Shown here in pieces: positions 14,505 through 23,685 of a stretch of DNA of 64,000 nucleotides. Source of the DNA: Acidobacteriota bacterium (GTDB lineage: Bacteria; Acidobacteriota; Terriglobia; Terriglobales; Acidobacteriaceae); assembly GCA_013289685.1 (NCBI GenBank), contig JABCZL010000002.1:483202-547201 (forward strand). The letters are read 5' to 3'. A program made the position numbers and the translations under genes. The notes below the pieces were generated by a model. It saw nothing but the letters and a program-made list of their open reading frames with translations. It was not told where the DNA came from and did not search any database. How positions within the stretch are numbered: the first letter of the stretch is position 1; every line of letters starts with the position of its first letter.

Positions 14505-15199
14505 AGCTCTCGCCACACATCCTTGAAATCGTAGAAGCCTTTCTTGCCGGCCAGCCATTCGGCGGCGCGGACGGCGCCTTCGGCGAAGCCGCGGCGGGAT
14601 TTGGCGTCGTGGCAGAGGTAGATGCGGTCGGCGGAGGATTCGAGCACGACTTCGTGCAGGCCCACGACTTCGCCTTCGCGGAAGGATGTGATCTCCAGAT
14701 CGTCGTACTGATGAGAGCCGTGCCCGCTGGACTCGCGAATTACTTGCTGGATTGCGATCGCGGTGCCGGAGGGGGCGTCTTTCTTGTGGAGGTGGTGTCG
14801 CTCGAAGATCTGTCCGGAGTAATCGTGCCGCAGAGCGGCGGCGGCGGCGCGGGCGACGTCGAAAAAAAGATTCACGCCGACTGAGAAGTTGGCGGCGTAG
14901 AGGAATCCGGTTTTGTGCTGCGCGACCAGAGTGCGAACGTGGTCGATATCTTTGTCCCAACCCGTGGTGCCTACGACCATGTTCTTGCCGGCGTTGACGC
15001 AGGCTTCAATGTTGGCTAGGACACAGTGCGGGGCGGTGAAGTCAATGACTGCGTCGATGTCGCTCAGCTTCTCTGGGGCGAGGGCGGCGCAGGCGGCATT
15101 CTCTGCAGCGCCAGCGACGCGGATGTGGTGCTTGCGGGCGGCGGCGACTTCCGCCACCAGCGATCCAGTTTTGCCGCGACCTAGAATCAGCAATTTCAT
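14501..15199 (-). CDS. dapB: 4-hydroxy-tetrahydrodipicolinate reductase
   Basis: NAD(P)H-dependent reduction of the DapA product to tetrahydrodipicolinate. 232 residues, a little short for the family. The N-terminal Rossmann loop is GRGKTG rather than GxxGxMG. The family signature ERHHLHKKDAPSGTA (about 133-147) holds the catalytic His pair and Lys, and VVGTTGW (75-81) is conserved. The shortened N-terminus resembles the compact DapB of some diderm phyla. ATG 15199 opens directly with MKLLILGRGKTG. The 140-base gap after lysC carries repetitive, T-rich sequence. Confidence 0.92.
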   Translation of the reverse strand: MKLLILGRGKTGSLVAEVAAARKHHIRVAGAAENAACAALAPEKLSDIDAVIDFTAPHCVLANIEACVNAGKNMVVGTTGWDKDIDHVRTLVAQHKTGFLYAANFSVGVNLFFDVARAAAAALRHDYSGQIFERHHLHKKDAPSGTAIAIQQVIRESSGHGSHQYDDLEITSFREGEVVGLHEVVLESSADRIYLCHDAKSRRGFAEGAVRAAEWLAGKKGFYDFKDVWREL

Positions 15200-15339
15200 A
15201 CGATCGGAAGAAGCTTTTAACCGCTGAGGCCGCCGAGAAAAGCCGCGGAGAACGCTGAGAGAATCCTGAGGCTTTTTTTTGCGATCTCTGCGGTCTTCTT
15301 TTTTGCGTTCTTTGCGGTCAAAGGCCTTGATCCTCTCAG

Positions 15340-16713
15340 TTACGCGAATACTTCCGGGTCCAGCTCCGAGAAAAAGGTTTTGTGCAGGCGGCGGATCACG
15401 TCAGGGACCTCGTCTTCTTCAATCACGAAGGTAAGGTTGATTTCCGAGGCGCCTTGCGAAATCATGCGAATCTTTTTGTCGGCGAGTTCGCGAAAAACCA
15501 GCGCCGCGATTCCCGGCGTATTGCGCAGGCTCTCGCCGACCAGGCAAACAATCGCTTTGCGGCCTTCGTATTTTACGTCGGCCAGCTTGGCCAGATCAGC
15601 GGCCAGGGCGGGGATCGCCTGATTGGAGTCGACGGTTAGCGAAACGCTGACTTCCGACGTCGATACCACGTCGACGGAAACTTTGTGCCGGTCAAAAGCC
15701 TCGAAAATCGAGCGCAGAAAACCGTGGGCCAGCAGCATGCGGGGGGCGGCCACGTCGACAATGGTGATCCGCTTCTTGGCGGCGATGGCCTTGAAGATGT
15801 TCTTGCCCTGCGGGGCGCGGGTGGTGATGCGCGTGCCTTCGCACGTCGGATTGCGCGAGTTGAGCACGTAGACGGGAATATTTTTCTGAATGGCCGGAAG
15901 CACCGTCGCCGGGTGCAGGACTTTCGCGCCGAAATACGCGAGCTCGGCGGCCTCGTCGAAGCTGATGACTTTAATTCGCCGCGCCTCGGGACAGATTCGG
16001 GGATCGGTGGTCAGAATGCCGTCGACGTCGGTCCAAATCTCGATGCGATCGGCGCCCAGGCCAGCGCCGAAGATGGCCGCGGAAAAATCGGATCCGCCGC
16101 GCCCGATCGTCGTCGTGATGCCGGCACGATTCGCGCCGATGAAGCCGCCCATCACCGGGACCTGGCCCATGTCCAGCAGCGGCTGAAGTCTTTCCTGAAG
16201 CTTGGCATTGGTTTCCTCATATTGCGGGACCGCCTCCATATAAGCGCTGTCGGTGACCAGTACGTCGCGGGAGTCGACGTGGGTGCCGTTGAGTCCGCGG
16301 GCGGCGAAGGCGGCTGCGACAATTTTGCTGGAAAGCATTTCGCCGAAGGCGGCGACGTGGTCGGTGGTGCGGGGCGTGATTTCACCGACCGCGGAAATTC
16401 CCCGCAGGAGTTCGTCGAGCGATTCGAAATCCGTGCCCAGTTCGGAATGGAATTCGGTGAAGCGCGCGGTGCCGAGCAACTCGCTGGCGGTGTTGTAGTG
16501 GCGCTCCTGCAGCGAGCGGCAAAGTTTGAGTGCGGCCTTGCGCTCGCCGGCGCCGGCGGCCTTCGCCATGGTCAGCAGCGTGTCTGTGACCCTGGCCATG
16601 GCGCTGACCACGACGACGGGCTTCTGCGGCAGGCGTCCTTTAACGATGGAGGCGACGCGGTCGATGGCCTTGGCGTCCTCGACGGAAGTGCCGCCGAACT
16701 TCATGACGATCAT
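15340..16713 (-). CDS. lysC: Aspartate kinase, lysine-sensitive type
   Basis: Phosphorylates L-aspartate at the head of the lysine, threonine and methionine family. 457 residues, monofunctional. The N-terminus VMKFGGTSV binds ATP/aspartate, and the TTIGRGGSDFSAAIFG and WTDVDGILTTDPR motifs are intact. Two C-terminal ACT domains (about 300-455) provide feedback control, expected for lysine. There is no fused homoserine dehydrogenase. It follows asd with 124 bases between, which hold a GC-rich palindromic repeat. Loss of feedback cannot be judged from sequence here. Confidence 0.94.
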   Translation of the reverse strand: MIVMKFGGTSVEDAKAIDRVASIVKGRLPQKPVVVVSAMARVTDTLLTMAKAAGAGERKAALKLCRSLQERHYNTASELLGTARFTEFHSELGTDFESLDELLRGISAVGEITPRTTDHVAAFGEMLSSKIVAAAFAARGLNGTHVDSRDVLVTDSAYMEAVPQYEETNAKLQERLQPLLDMGQVPVMGGFIGANRAGITTTIGRGGSDFSAAIFGAGLGADRIEIWTDVDGILTTDPRICPEARRIKVISFDEAAELAYFGAKVLHPATVLPAIQKNIPVYVLNSRNPTCEGTRITTRAPQGKNIFKAIAAKKRITIVDVAAPRMLLAHGFLRSIFEAFDRHKVSVDVVSTSEVSVSLTVDSNQAIPALAADLAKLADVKYEGRKAIVCLVGESLRNTPGIAALVFRELADKKIRMISQGASEINLTFVIEEDEVPDVIRRLHKTFFSELDPEVFA

Positions 16714-16770
16714 CGGGACATCCTTGGGACAAGGGTGAAAGGAAATTGCCGCGGATCCGACTTTTGACGT

Positions 16771-16819
16771 GCGCGGGCGAGACGCCCCCGCGACAGCCGC
16801 CGAGACGGCGGCGCTACGG
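16771..16819. repeat. GC-rich double-hairpin repeat between asd and lysC
   Basis: Two adjacent palindromes, CGCGGGCGAGACGCCCCCGCG and GCCGCCGAGACGGCGGC, share a GAGAC loop and could fold on the transcript. The type (GAGACGCC hairpins in tandem) is of the intergenic repeat class. It lies inside the predicted asd-lysC transcription unit. Confidence 0.5.
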
Positions 16820-16837
16820 TAAAGCCACGGCGACTCT

Positions 16838-17890
16838 TCATCCCAGGTAGCCTTTGGCTTTTAGGAGTTCGGCGTTCAGCACGGCGGCGCCGGCGGCTCC
16901 GCGGATGGTGTTGTGCGAAAGCACGGTAAATTTCCAGTCGAGCACGCCACAGGGGCGCAGACGTCCGACCGCCGTGGTCATGCCGGCGCCTATGTCGACG
17001 TCGAAGCGCGGCTGCGGACGGTCGGCGGCTTCGAGATAAATAACCGGTCGTTCCGGCGCGCTGGGCAATTTCAATTCCTGCGGCTCGGCGCGATAGTTAT
17101 TCCAGGCGGCGATGATTTCCTGCGGCTTGGCTTTTTTCTTCAGGCGGATGGAAACCGATTCGGTGTGTCCATCTTCGACGGCGACGCGGTTGCACTGCGC
17201 GCTCATGGCGAAGTCGCCGGGAATCACCCTGGAGCCGTTCAGTTGGCCGAGAAGCTTCTTCGTCTCCTCTTCCATCTTTTCTTCTTCGTTGCGGATGTAG
17301 GGGATGACATTGCCGAGAATGTCGAGCGAGGCCACGCCAGGATATCCCGCGCCACTCACGGCCTGCATGGTGACGGCCATGACGGTCTCAAGGCCGAACT
17401 GCTGGTGCAACGGCGCCAGAGCCAGCACCAGGCCGATTGCCGAACAGTTGGGATTGGTGACGACGTAGCCGCCGGACTTCTTGCGCGAGGCTTGGATGTC
17501 GATGAGCTTAATGTGTCCGCCGTTGACTTCGGGAATGACCAGCGGCACGTCTTCCTTCATGCGCAGAGCGCTCGAGTTCGAGACCACGGCGCAACCGGCG
17601 TCGGCAAAGCGAGGCTCGAGTTCGGCGGCGATGGAGGCATCGAGGGCGGCAAAAATAATCTTCGGCGCGCCTTCGGGAGTAGCCGGCGAAACCGCCATCC
17701 CGGCGACCGCCGACGGAATCGGCGTCTTCAGCCGCCAGCGCGCGGCCTCGGCGTAGACTTTGCCTTCGGAACGGTCCGAAGCGGCCAGCCAGGCCACTTC
17801 AAACCAGGGATGGTGCTCCAGCATCTGGATGAATCTTTGTCCGACGACGCCGGTGGCGCCGAGAATACCAATAGGAATTTTGCGGGTCAT
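16838..17890 (-). CDS. asd: Aspartate-semialdehyde dehydrogenase
   Basis: NADPH-dependent reduction of aspartyl phosphate to aspartate semialdehyde, the shared precursor of lysine/DAP and threonine/methionine. 350 residues. The [10 protein letters not shown] nucleotide loop (10-19), catalytic Cys149 in NPNCSAIGL and the VEDGHTESV motif with the general-base His are present. The length and the NPNCS context match the branch shared by archaea, fungi and some bacteria rather than E. coli Asd. ATG 17890 begins [14 protein letters not shown]. It is the first gene of the lysine block. I see no lysine riboswitch in the 283 bases upstream, which carry two worn repeats. Confidence 0.93.
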   Translation of the reverse strand: MTRKIPIGILGATGVVGQRFIQMLEHHPWFEVAWLAASDRSEGKVYAEAARWRLKTPIPSAVAGMAVSPATPEGAPKIIFAALDASIAAELEPRFADAGCAVVSNSSALRMKEDVPLVIPEVNGGHIKLIDIQASRKKSGGYVVTNPNCSAIGLVLALAPLHQQFGLETVMAVTMQAVSGAGYPGVASLDILGNVIPYIRNEEEKMEEETKKLLGQLNGSRVIPGDFAMSAQCNRVAVEDGHTESVSIRLKKKAKPQEIIAAWNNYRAEPQELKLPSAPERPVIYLEAADRPQPRFDVDIGAGMTTAVGRLRPCGVLDWKFTVLSHNTIRGAAGAAVLNAELLKAKGYLG

Positions 17891-17937
17891 ATTGTCTCAA
17901 TTAATCGTAGTTGGAATTCTATAACAGTCGGGGAAAA

Positions 17938-18022
17938 GCAGGTTCCTCCGCCCCTCGCGTTCGCTCGGGGGTCGGAATGACAAGCTCTTCCGTTTTCGTC
18001 CGGGTCTGGGGTCGGAATGACC
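17938..18022. repeat. Two worn TCGGAATGAC repeats in the asd/galT divergent region
   Basis: CTCGGGGGTCGGAATGACAAG (to 17984) and CTGGGGTCGGAATGACCAG (to 18022) repeat in tandem. They resemble 10797-10853. They occupy much of the divergent promoter region between asd and galT. Confidence 0.4.
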
Positions 18023-18173
18023 AGAGTAGTTTTCGATGGCGACAACCGAGTCCGCAAGTAGCGAAAGGCGGACGACCTCCGCCGATCTCCCGTGGACGCC
18101 GCGATCGCTGGAATCTGGTTCGGTCACTGCAGAATCCCTTCCTTCTGCCGATAGGAGAAGTGGAGGGATTCAA

Positions 18174-19199
18174 ATGCCCGAGCTGCGCCAGAATTTTTTC
18201 ACCAAGGAATGGGTCATCATGGCTACCGAGCGGGCCAAGCGGCCGGAGGAATTGGCAACGCATCGCGTGGTGCAGCCCATACCGGTGTTTGTCGAGAGCT
18301 GTCCCTTTTGTCCGGGGAATGAAAGCAACACGCCAGCGGAGGTGCTGCGGTTCCCGGTCAGCGGCGGGCCCTGGGCGGTTCGAGTGATTCCCAACAAATT
18401 CGCGGCGTTGTCGAGCGATGTGCAGCCCACGCGCAGCCTGCAACACCTCCGGCGGCGCATTGAAGGTTTCGGCTTTCACGAAGTGATCATCGATAGTCCA
18501 GAGCACTCCGGCTACATGCCGCTGCTCTCGGATGCGCATGTGGCCGGCATTCTGCGCGTCTACAAACAGCGCTACAACACCTTGAGCCTGGACCATCGCG
18601 TGAATCACATTACGATTTTCAAGAATCACGGGGTAGACGCCGGCGCCAGCCTGCAGCATCCGCACTCGCAGTTGATCGCAACGCCGGTGATCCCAAGCCA
18701 GGTGCGGCACCGCCTGTTCGAGGCCCTGCGCCACTACGACGACGCCGGGGAATGCATGTTCTGCCACATGGTGGAGCGGGAGATCGAAGACCAGACCCGC
18801 ATCGTGCTCAAGAGCGAACGTTTTGTGGCGATGGAGGTGTTCGCCTCGGCCACGCCGTTTGCCACGCACATTTTTCCGCTGCGCCACATGGCCAGTTTCG
18901 GAGATATCTCCGAGATGGAAATCAACGACCTGGCGCGCATTCTGCGGACTCTGCTGGCGAAGATCTACGTCGGGCTGGGGAATCCTGACTTGAACTTCAC
19001 CGTGCGTAGCGGCCCGGCGGAATATGCGGGAGCGCGGCACTTTCACTGGTATGTGAGCGTGATCCCGCGGCTGACGCGCATGGCTGGATTTGAGCTGGGC
19101 TCGGGAATGTTCATCAACACGGTGCTGCCGGAAGCGGCCGCGGAGTACTTGCGTAGGGTCGCGGTGGATAAAGTGGCCGGAGCTGGGGCGGGCCACTAG
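18174..19199 (+). CDS. galT: Galactose-1-phosphate uridylyltransferase
   Basis: Exchanges UMP between UDP-glucose and galactose-1-phosphate (Leloir pathway); related archaeal-type members act on other hexose or ribose phosphates. 341 residues. The Zn pair is in CPFCPGNE (43-46). The nucleophile His164 is in HPHSQL, which follows NHGVDAGASLQ. A second HIT-like motif with HFHWYVSVIPR is near the end. The start ATG 18174 has GGAGG seven bases upstream. An earlier ATG at 18036 would add 46 unrelated residues. No galK or galE neighbour is seen, so the metabolic context is open. Confidence 0.88.
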   Translation: MPELRQNFFTKEWVIMATERAKRPEELATHRVVQPIPVFVESCPFCPGNESNTPAEVLRFPVSGGPWAVRVIPNKFAALSSDVQPTRSLQHLRRRIEGFGFHEVIIDSPEHSGYMPLLSDAHVAGILRVYKQRYNTLSLDHRVNHITIFKNHGVDAGASLQHPHSQLIATPVIPSQVRHRLFEALRHYDDAGECMFCHMVEREIEDQTRIVLKSERFVAMEVFASATPFATHIFPLRHMASFGDISEMEINDLARILRTLLAKIYVGLGNPDLNFTVRSGPAEYAGARHFHWYVSVIPRLTRMAGFELGSGMFINTVLPEAAAEYLRRVAVDKVAGAGAGH

Positions 19200-19214
19200 C
19201 GCAGCAGGGATTAT

Positions 19215-19369
19215 GTGGGGCGGACACTCATGTCCGCCGCAGTTGCTGTTGCTCTTGCTGTTGGTCTCGCTCTTGCTCTTGCTCTTGCTCTTGCCTTTGC
19301 TCCCTCTTCGCTCGAGCCTACAAGCAAAGGCAAAGTCAAAAGCGGCGGACAGGAGTGTCCGCCCCACAC
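19215..19369. mobile_element. 155-bp element with long inverted ends (GTGGGGCGGACACTC) and a TTGCTC hexamer core
   Basis: The left end (19215-19240, GTGGGGCGGACACTCATGTC...) and the right end (19342-19369, complementary) match at all but one or two positions over about 26 bases. Each end is itself a hairpin (GGCGGACA...TGTCCGCC). The core contains about ten TTGCTC/TTGCTG hexamers followed by AAAGGCAAAG. It has no coding content. The arrangement resembles a non-autonomous transposon or REP pair. It ends ten bases before the stop of the AI-2E-like gene. Confidence 0.6.
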
Positions 19370-19378
19370 TACCGGAAC

Positions 19379-20467
19379 CTACGGGCGGTGTGTTTCCTGG
19401 CTTCGGAAGGGAATTTCCGTGAGCGGGCCGAACTTCTTCTTTTCGGCATACAGGCGCCAGCGGCGGAACACAATGCGCAGGCTGGCCATCACCGGAATGG
19501 AAAGATAGATGCCCAGGATTCCGGCGACTTCCCCTCCGGCCATCACGCCGAAGATTGCGGCCAGGGGATGCAACTCCATGCTCTCCCCCATGATGCGGGG
19601 AGAAGAAACGTAATCCTGCAGCAGGCGCCAGATGCCTAGAAATACGATCAGGATCAGCCAGTGGGGGTAGCTCATCAGCAGGGCCACGGTCACAATGATA
19701 AGAGCCGCAGCCAGGGGACCGACCACGGGAACGAATTCCAGCACTCCGCCGATGGTGCCGAGAACCAGCGCGTAGGGAACTCCCATCGCGCCGAGGAAAG
19801 CGGAATACATGACGAGGGTCAGCGCGGCCAGGGTCAGCTGGGCACGGATGAAATGGGCCAGCATGCGGTTGAGATCGTTAAGCACGTTTTCCAGAAACTC
19901 GCGCTGCGGCCGGGACTGGATGGTCGAGAGCAGGAAGTCACTGAAGGAGCGGCCATCCTTCAGAAAGAAGATGGACAACAGCGGCACCACGAAGAACAGC
20001 CAGGCCTGTTTGGCGACGTCGGCCACCCGCAACCCGATGCGCTGGGCCAGTTGTTCGATTTCGTCACTGTGGCTGACCAGGAACGCCTGCAACAACTTCG
20101 CGGTCTTCTCATTCCAGCCATGCTCCTGGCCGAGTCGGTTTGCAATGTTTCCGGATTTGAGCTGCGTCAGGAGATCGGGCAACGCTTTTCCCAGAACTGC
20201 ACCCTCCCGCGTCACCTTCGGACCTACCGCGACGAAGAACCCTACCACCAGCACCAGCAGCAGCGCATAGATGACGGCGATGGCCCGGACGCGTCCTCGC
20301 AAGAGACGATCAAGGTGATTCACCAGCGGGCTCATCAGGTAGGCAAAAAAGATGGCGAACAGGAACGCAATCAGTGTGGCCCGGGCCACGTAGAGAAATC
20401 CCAGCGCCAGCGCGAACAGCATCACCGTCACCAGAGCGCGCGCCGTGCGTGAGTCAGTCAGCAGCAA
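19379..20467 (-). CDS. AI-2E family transporter (PerM-like permease)
   Basis: A 362-residue polytopic inner-membrane protein with seven to eight hydrophobic segments. The typical order is two N-terminal helices, a long soluble loop (about 85-160), then the conserved stretch FLGAMGVPYALVLGTIGGVLEFVPVVGPLAAALI. The signature DYVSSPRIMGESMELHPLAAIFGVMAGGEVAGILGIYLSIPV matches the AI-2E/PerM superfamily. Substrates are rarely known: autoinducer-2, Na+/H+ antiport or other roles. It lies 60 bases after the exported-protein gene at 20528 and could be the last gene of the sigma-factor group. Confidence 0.88.
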   Translation of the reverse strand: MLLTDSRTARALVTVMLFALALGFLYVARATLIAFLFAIFFAYLMSPLVNHLDRLLRGRVRAIAVIYALLLVLVVGFFVAVGPKVTREGAVLGKALPDLLTQLKSGNIANRLGQEHGWNEKTAKLLQAFLVSHSDEIEQLAQRIGLRVADVAKQAWLFFVVPLLSIFFLKDGRSFSDFLLSTIQSRPQREFLENVLNDLNRMLAHFIRAQLTLAALTLVMYSAFLGAMGVPYALVLGTIGGVLEFVPVVGPLAAALIIVTVALLMSYPHWLILIVFLGIWRLLQDYVSSPRIMGESMELHPLAAIFGVMAGGEVAGILGIYLSIPVMASLRIVFRRWRLYAEKKKFGPLTEIPFRSQETHRP

Positions 20468-20527
20468 TAGGTTTTCCAGGGCAATCTCGATTCTGCCGCC
20501 GGGAAGGAACCACTTTAGCTCAGCTTG

Positions 20528-21289
20528 TCAGTCCCGGTCCACTACCGTGTTATCGGCAGGAATCGCTACCCGTATCAGTTTGAAATGATCGTTCTCGTCC
20601 ACCCAAAGGGCCCAGTCGAACTGGTCGCCGTGCAGGTTCAGGCGCAGCAGTTCGCGCTCCGCGCCGCGAATCGTGATTTTCTCTTTCCCCGCCAGTTCCA
20701 TGCGGACGCTCATGGAAGTATGGTCCTGGGGGACGAGCGTGCCAAAGTCCGCCGGCTCGCAGTGGCGATGGCCATTCTCGTCCCGGCAGGGTGCTATGGC
20801 CAGATATTTCCAGGCCAGCACTTCCCGGTGAATGAAGAAATTGTTGTCGAGAATGGGCGTGACGCTGGGCAAGAGAAAGGCCTGCTCGGAGGGTTTCGCC
20901 GAGGGCGAGGTGAGGATTCTCTCCTTCAGGAATTCGTTGTCGGGGAACACGCTCAGCGAAGCGCCGGAACCCTGGCTCCATTCGTAGCGCAGCAACTCGC
21001 CGCTGGAGGTCATTTCCAGGTCTGATCTCTGGGTGGCAGAATCCCCTGCGGCAATTTCTTTGAGCTGCGACTTGACGATGCTGTTGCCGTTTTCCTGCTC
21101 AATGTGGAACGTTTCGGTGGCGACGCGCTGGCCCCGGATGAATATTCCGAATGAACCGGAGTCGACGATTTGGTTGGCGGGTGGTTTCGGCTTGTCCTTC
21201 TTGTCGGCTGCGTGCGCGCCTGCGAAGGTCGCAAGGGATGAGGCCAGAATCAGGGCCAGGGCACGGCACGTGGGTCTTTCAAACTTCAC
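20528..21289 (-). CDS. Exported protein of unknown function
   Basis: 253 residues with a clear signal peptide (CRALALILASSLATFAGAHA, cleavage near AHA). The body is beta-rich, with phrases such as SGSFGIFIRGQRVATETFHIE and SVRMELAGKEKITIRGAERELLRLNLHGD. This resembles periplasmic beta-barrel-like proteins of the DUF3108 type that carry hydrophobic ligands; that relation is tentative. There is a single Cys pair (CRDENGHRHC). The GTG start at 21289 overlaps the aroK stop by four bases (GTGA), so the two are translationally coupled. Confidence 0.7.
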   Translation of the reverse strand: MKFERPTCRALALILASSLATFAGAHAADKKDKPKPPANQIVDSGSFGIFIRGQRVATETFHIEQENGNSIVKSQLKEIAAGDSATQRSDLEMTSSGELLRYEWSQGSGASLSVFPDNEFLKERILTSPSAKPSEQAFLLPSVTPILDNNFFIHREVLAWKYLAIAPCRDENGHRHCEPADFGTLVPQDHTSMSVRMELAGKEKITIRGAERELLRLNLHGDQFDWALWVDENDHFKLIRVAIPADNTVVDRD

Positions 21290-21930
21290 TCGACTTCTCC
21301 TTCTTCGGTGCGAAGCGCGATTTCTTTCAGCTTCAGCTTTGCGGCAATTTCGGCCGCGATCGTTTCTAGCGGGCGGCCGCCCGTCTGAATCCTTAACAGC
21401 GCCTTGGCGTAGCTTCTGCGCCTGGTCCCATAAAGCTTGCGAAAATGCTCCCGGTTACGCAGCAGCGGACGTTCCGCCCCGCTTTCAGCGGCCTGCGTAC
21501 TACAGCGCTGCCACAATTCCTCGACCGGAGCGTCCAGGAAAATCGTAGGCGCGCCGAACTCCTTCAGCAGCGCCGCGATGTCTTTCTGAACAAAGGCACC
21601 GCCGCCCAAAGCAACGATTCTGGCGCCGCCGCCGCGCAGTTCAAGCAGCACAGCTTCTAGCGCTGCACGTTCGGCCCGCCGGAACTCGGATTCTCCTGAA
21701 TCCCGGAAAATCTCCGCTACCGTGCGGCCTTCGCGGGCCTCGATGCGATTGTCGAGGTCTTCGAAGACCCAGTTCAGCCGCTCCCCGAGGGCGCGGCCCA
21801 CGCTGCTTTTCCCGGCTCCCATGAAGCCGACCAGGAAAACAGAGTTGCACGGGTCCCCGGCCACGGCGGAAGGCTGTTTGCGCCGCACACGTAGCCTCGC
21901 GTTCCCCGTTTTGCCAGAACCCTTCTTCAA
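21286..21930 (-). CDS. aroK: Shikimate kinase
   Basis: Phosphorylates shikimate in the aromatic amino-acid pathway. 214 residues with a basic N-terminal extension of about 28 before the domain. Walker A is GFMGAGKSS; the shikimate-binding DLDNRIEAREGRTVAEIF, the FR..E core and the GGGA loop (IVALGGGAF) are present. The lid with ERPLL follows. The TTG start (21930) is weak, without a ribosome site. A GTG at 21888 would remove only the extension. It sits 15 bases after the DUF4097-like gene and overlaps the next gene by four bases, so it belongs to this operon. Confidence 0.9.
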   Translation of the reverse strand: MKKGSGKTGNARLRVRRKQPSAVAGDPCNSVFLVGFMGAGKSSVGRALGERLNWVFEDLDNRIEAREGRTVAEIFRDSGESEFRRAERAALEAVLLELRGGGARIVALGGGAFVQKDIAALLKEFGAPTIFLDAPVEELWQRCSTQAAESGAERPLLRNREHFRKLYGTRRRSYAKALLRIQTGGRPLETIAAEIAAKLKLKEIALRTEEGEVE

Positions 21931-21945
21931 ACGGATCCGGATGAT

Positions 21946-22806
21946 CTAGTGTTTTGAAGTGCGTTTTCTGAGGTGGATTTTACCACTGAAGCTGCGCAGC
22001 ACCACGGTCGATGACACCGCGGCCCGGCCCATGGTACCCCAGAAGGCACTTCCCTCTTTGATGGGGAACCAGGTGTGGGTCTTGGGTTGGAGAGGAATGT
22101 CGTCATGCACTTCACCGCGGACTGAGCGCGCGCTCACGTCGGCTGAAGTGGAATCGGGTACGGTCGCTTCGATATCGCCGCTGTGGCTGGTCAGGCGGTA
22201 TTCGCCCCGGTCGCCAAAGTCGCCGATGTAGTTAATGCCGCCGCTGGTCGAAATCACCTGCACCAGCGGGCCGGTCACGCCGTTCAGCGTGACGTCGCCG
22301 CTCAAGGAATCAATTTCCACGTGTCCGTCCTGCACATTGGTGAGCGTGACGGGGCCATTCAGGGTCTTCACGTGCACGTGGCCGCCAGTCATGTCGCGGA
22401 TCTCCACCGTTGCAGCTGAGCCTTCCAGGGTTATATCCCCGTGAAGTTTTTCGGCGCGCAGCGGGCCCGTGCTGGAGTGCAGGGTGATGCTGGCATCGGC
22501 GGGCACCAGGATTTCGTAATCCACGCGCCCGGATTGCGCATCGGCGCCTGCCAGCAAGTGGGATTGGACTTCAACGCGATTGCCGATCAGGTTATTGTCG
22601 ACTTCGACTCTGTCGGAAGCGAGCACGGCATTGATCGACACAACATTGCCCGTGGAGGGTTTGACCGAGATCGAGCCGTAGGGATTGTTAACCGAAACTC
22701 CCGACTTGGGCCCGACGTTATAGTGATAGTCCTTGTGGGTCTCGGCGACTAGTGTCCCCGCCAGCATCGCGCCGACTACCGCAAGTTGCATTGTGCGCCC
22801 GCTCAT
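21946..22806 (-). CDS. DUF4097-like adhesin-type repeat protein
   Basis: 286 residues. A short signal peptide (LAVVGAMLAGTLVA) is followed by a right-handed beta-helix-like run of short repeats built on [ST]-x-G-x-[IV]-x-[VA] (NPYGSISVKPSTG, LRAEKLHGDITLEG, VHVKTLNGPVTLTNV, VEIDSLSGDVTLNGV, YRLTSHSGDIEATV). This is the DUF4097/DUF4098 pattern of predicted surface or periplasmic proteins, often encoded near ECF sigma and anti-sigma genes, as here. GGAG lies four bases before ATG. The function is unknown; cell-envelope stress sensing is a reasonable guess. Confidence 0.78.
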   Translation of the reverse strand: MSGRTMQLAVVGAMLAGTLVAETHKDYHYNVGPKSGVSVNNPYGSISVKPSTGNVVSINAVLASDRVEVDNNLIGNRVEVQSHLLAGADAQSGRVDYEILVPADASITLHSSTGPLRAEKLHGDITLEGSAATVEIRDMTGGHVHVKTLNGPVTLTNVQDGHVEIDSLSGDVTLNGVTGPLVQVISTSGGINYIGDFGDRGEYRLTSHSGDIEATVPDSTSADVSARSVRGEVHDDIPLQPKTHTWFPIKEGSAFWGTMGRAAVSSTVVLRSFSGKIHLRKRTSKH

Positions 22807-22884
22807 AAGACTCCTCGAATGCCCCTGAATGCCCCGGTTTCGGTCCGCCCAGCCCCAGGCCGGCAGATCGAGAACTGCCCCACT

Positions 22885-23523
22885 TTATGGCAAAGAGCGA
22901 TCCATTGCCAACTCAAAAAGCATGGCCTTTTCCTGATAAGCCTCCATCAGCGAGCGGCGAGCCTCCTCGTCGTTCGGATCGGCTGTGACTTCGCCTTTCG
23001 CGTCTTGAATGTACTGGTTGACGTGGCGGAGGTTGTCGGCGTACTGCGCCTGCATGGCGGGCGACAGTTGAGCCACTTCCTGCAACAAATCGGCGTCGTT
23101 CAGGCCGGCAAGCGCCCCATCGGAAACAACCGTGGCTGGCGCCGCGTCTCGCGCCAGTTGCCGAGCCAGTGAATTCTGGCGCACATAAATGCCCACCGCG
23201 ATCAGCAGAACCGCGGCCGCGGGAACCATCCAGCGGGCCCACACCCAGCGGCTGCTGAGGGCTGGCAGAAGGGAACGGCTCGTATCTTGCGGCCGAATCA
23301 ATCCCTCCTGCCGCAATGCAATTTCGATGGAATTCCAAACCCGGGGACTGGGCTCGTCCGCCGCGCGCAGTTCAATCGCCGAGGCGGCGATCAGGTTCAA
23401 CTCTGCAACCAGAGCCGAGCACTCCGGGCACGTCTTCAGATGAGCCACCTGTTCCGGACTTCGTTCGGCGGTGGTGCCGTCTTCGATCTCCGCCAGGCTC
23501 GCTTGCAAATCAACGCAATTCAT
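22885..23523 (-). CDS. Membrane anti-sigma factor with zinc-finger motif
   Basis: 212 residues from ATG 23523, which has GGGGAG seven bases upstream; an in-frame ATG 57 bases earlier lacks a site. The N-terminal anti-sigma domain has the His/Cys motif H28-x3-C32-x2-C35 (HLKTCPEC), the zinc-containing ZAS type. One membrane helix follows (about residues 96-116, WVWARWMVPAAAVLLIAVGIYV), and the periplasmic part is helical. It lies 162 bases downstream of the ECF sigma gene and should hold that sigma inactive until an envelope signal. The sigma-antisigma-DUF4097 order supports this. Confidence 0.82.
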   Translation of the reverse strand: MNCVDLQASLAEIEDGTTAERSPEQVAHLKTCPECSALVAELNLIAASAIELRAADEPSPRVWNSIEIALRQEGLIRPQDTSRSLLPALSSRWVWARWMVPAAAVLLIAVGIYVRQNSLARQLARDAAPATVVSDGALAGLNDADLLQEVAQLSPAMQAQYADNLRHVNQYIQDAKGEVTADPNDEEARRSLMEAYQEKAMLFELAMDRSLP

Positions 23524-23685
23524 ACCGCTCTCCCCAAGCCTCTGTCGAATCGGCGTTGAATCAGTGTACTGCCGATTCAAATCAGCTTGCAGTGTTGCGC
23601 CTCTGCCAAGGTTACCGCCGTGTCCAGTCTGCGCTGGATCACTTCGTTGCCTGAAATCTCGTTGCCTGAAATCAAAGTTGCCTGC

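Noticed and set aside
13154..14884. Plus-strand 576-residue frame across dapA and dapB
   Set aside because: Shadow of dapA, dapB and repeat DNA; no family motif and it runs through repeats.
17891..18173. Lysine riboswitch before asd
   Set aside because: I looked for the conserved lysine-riboswitch core and paired arms and saw only worn repeats.
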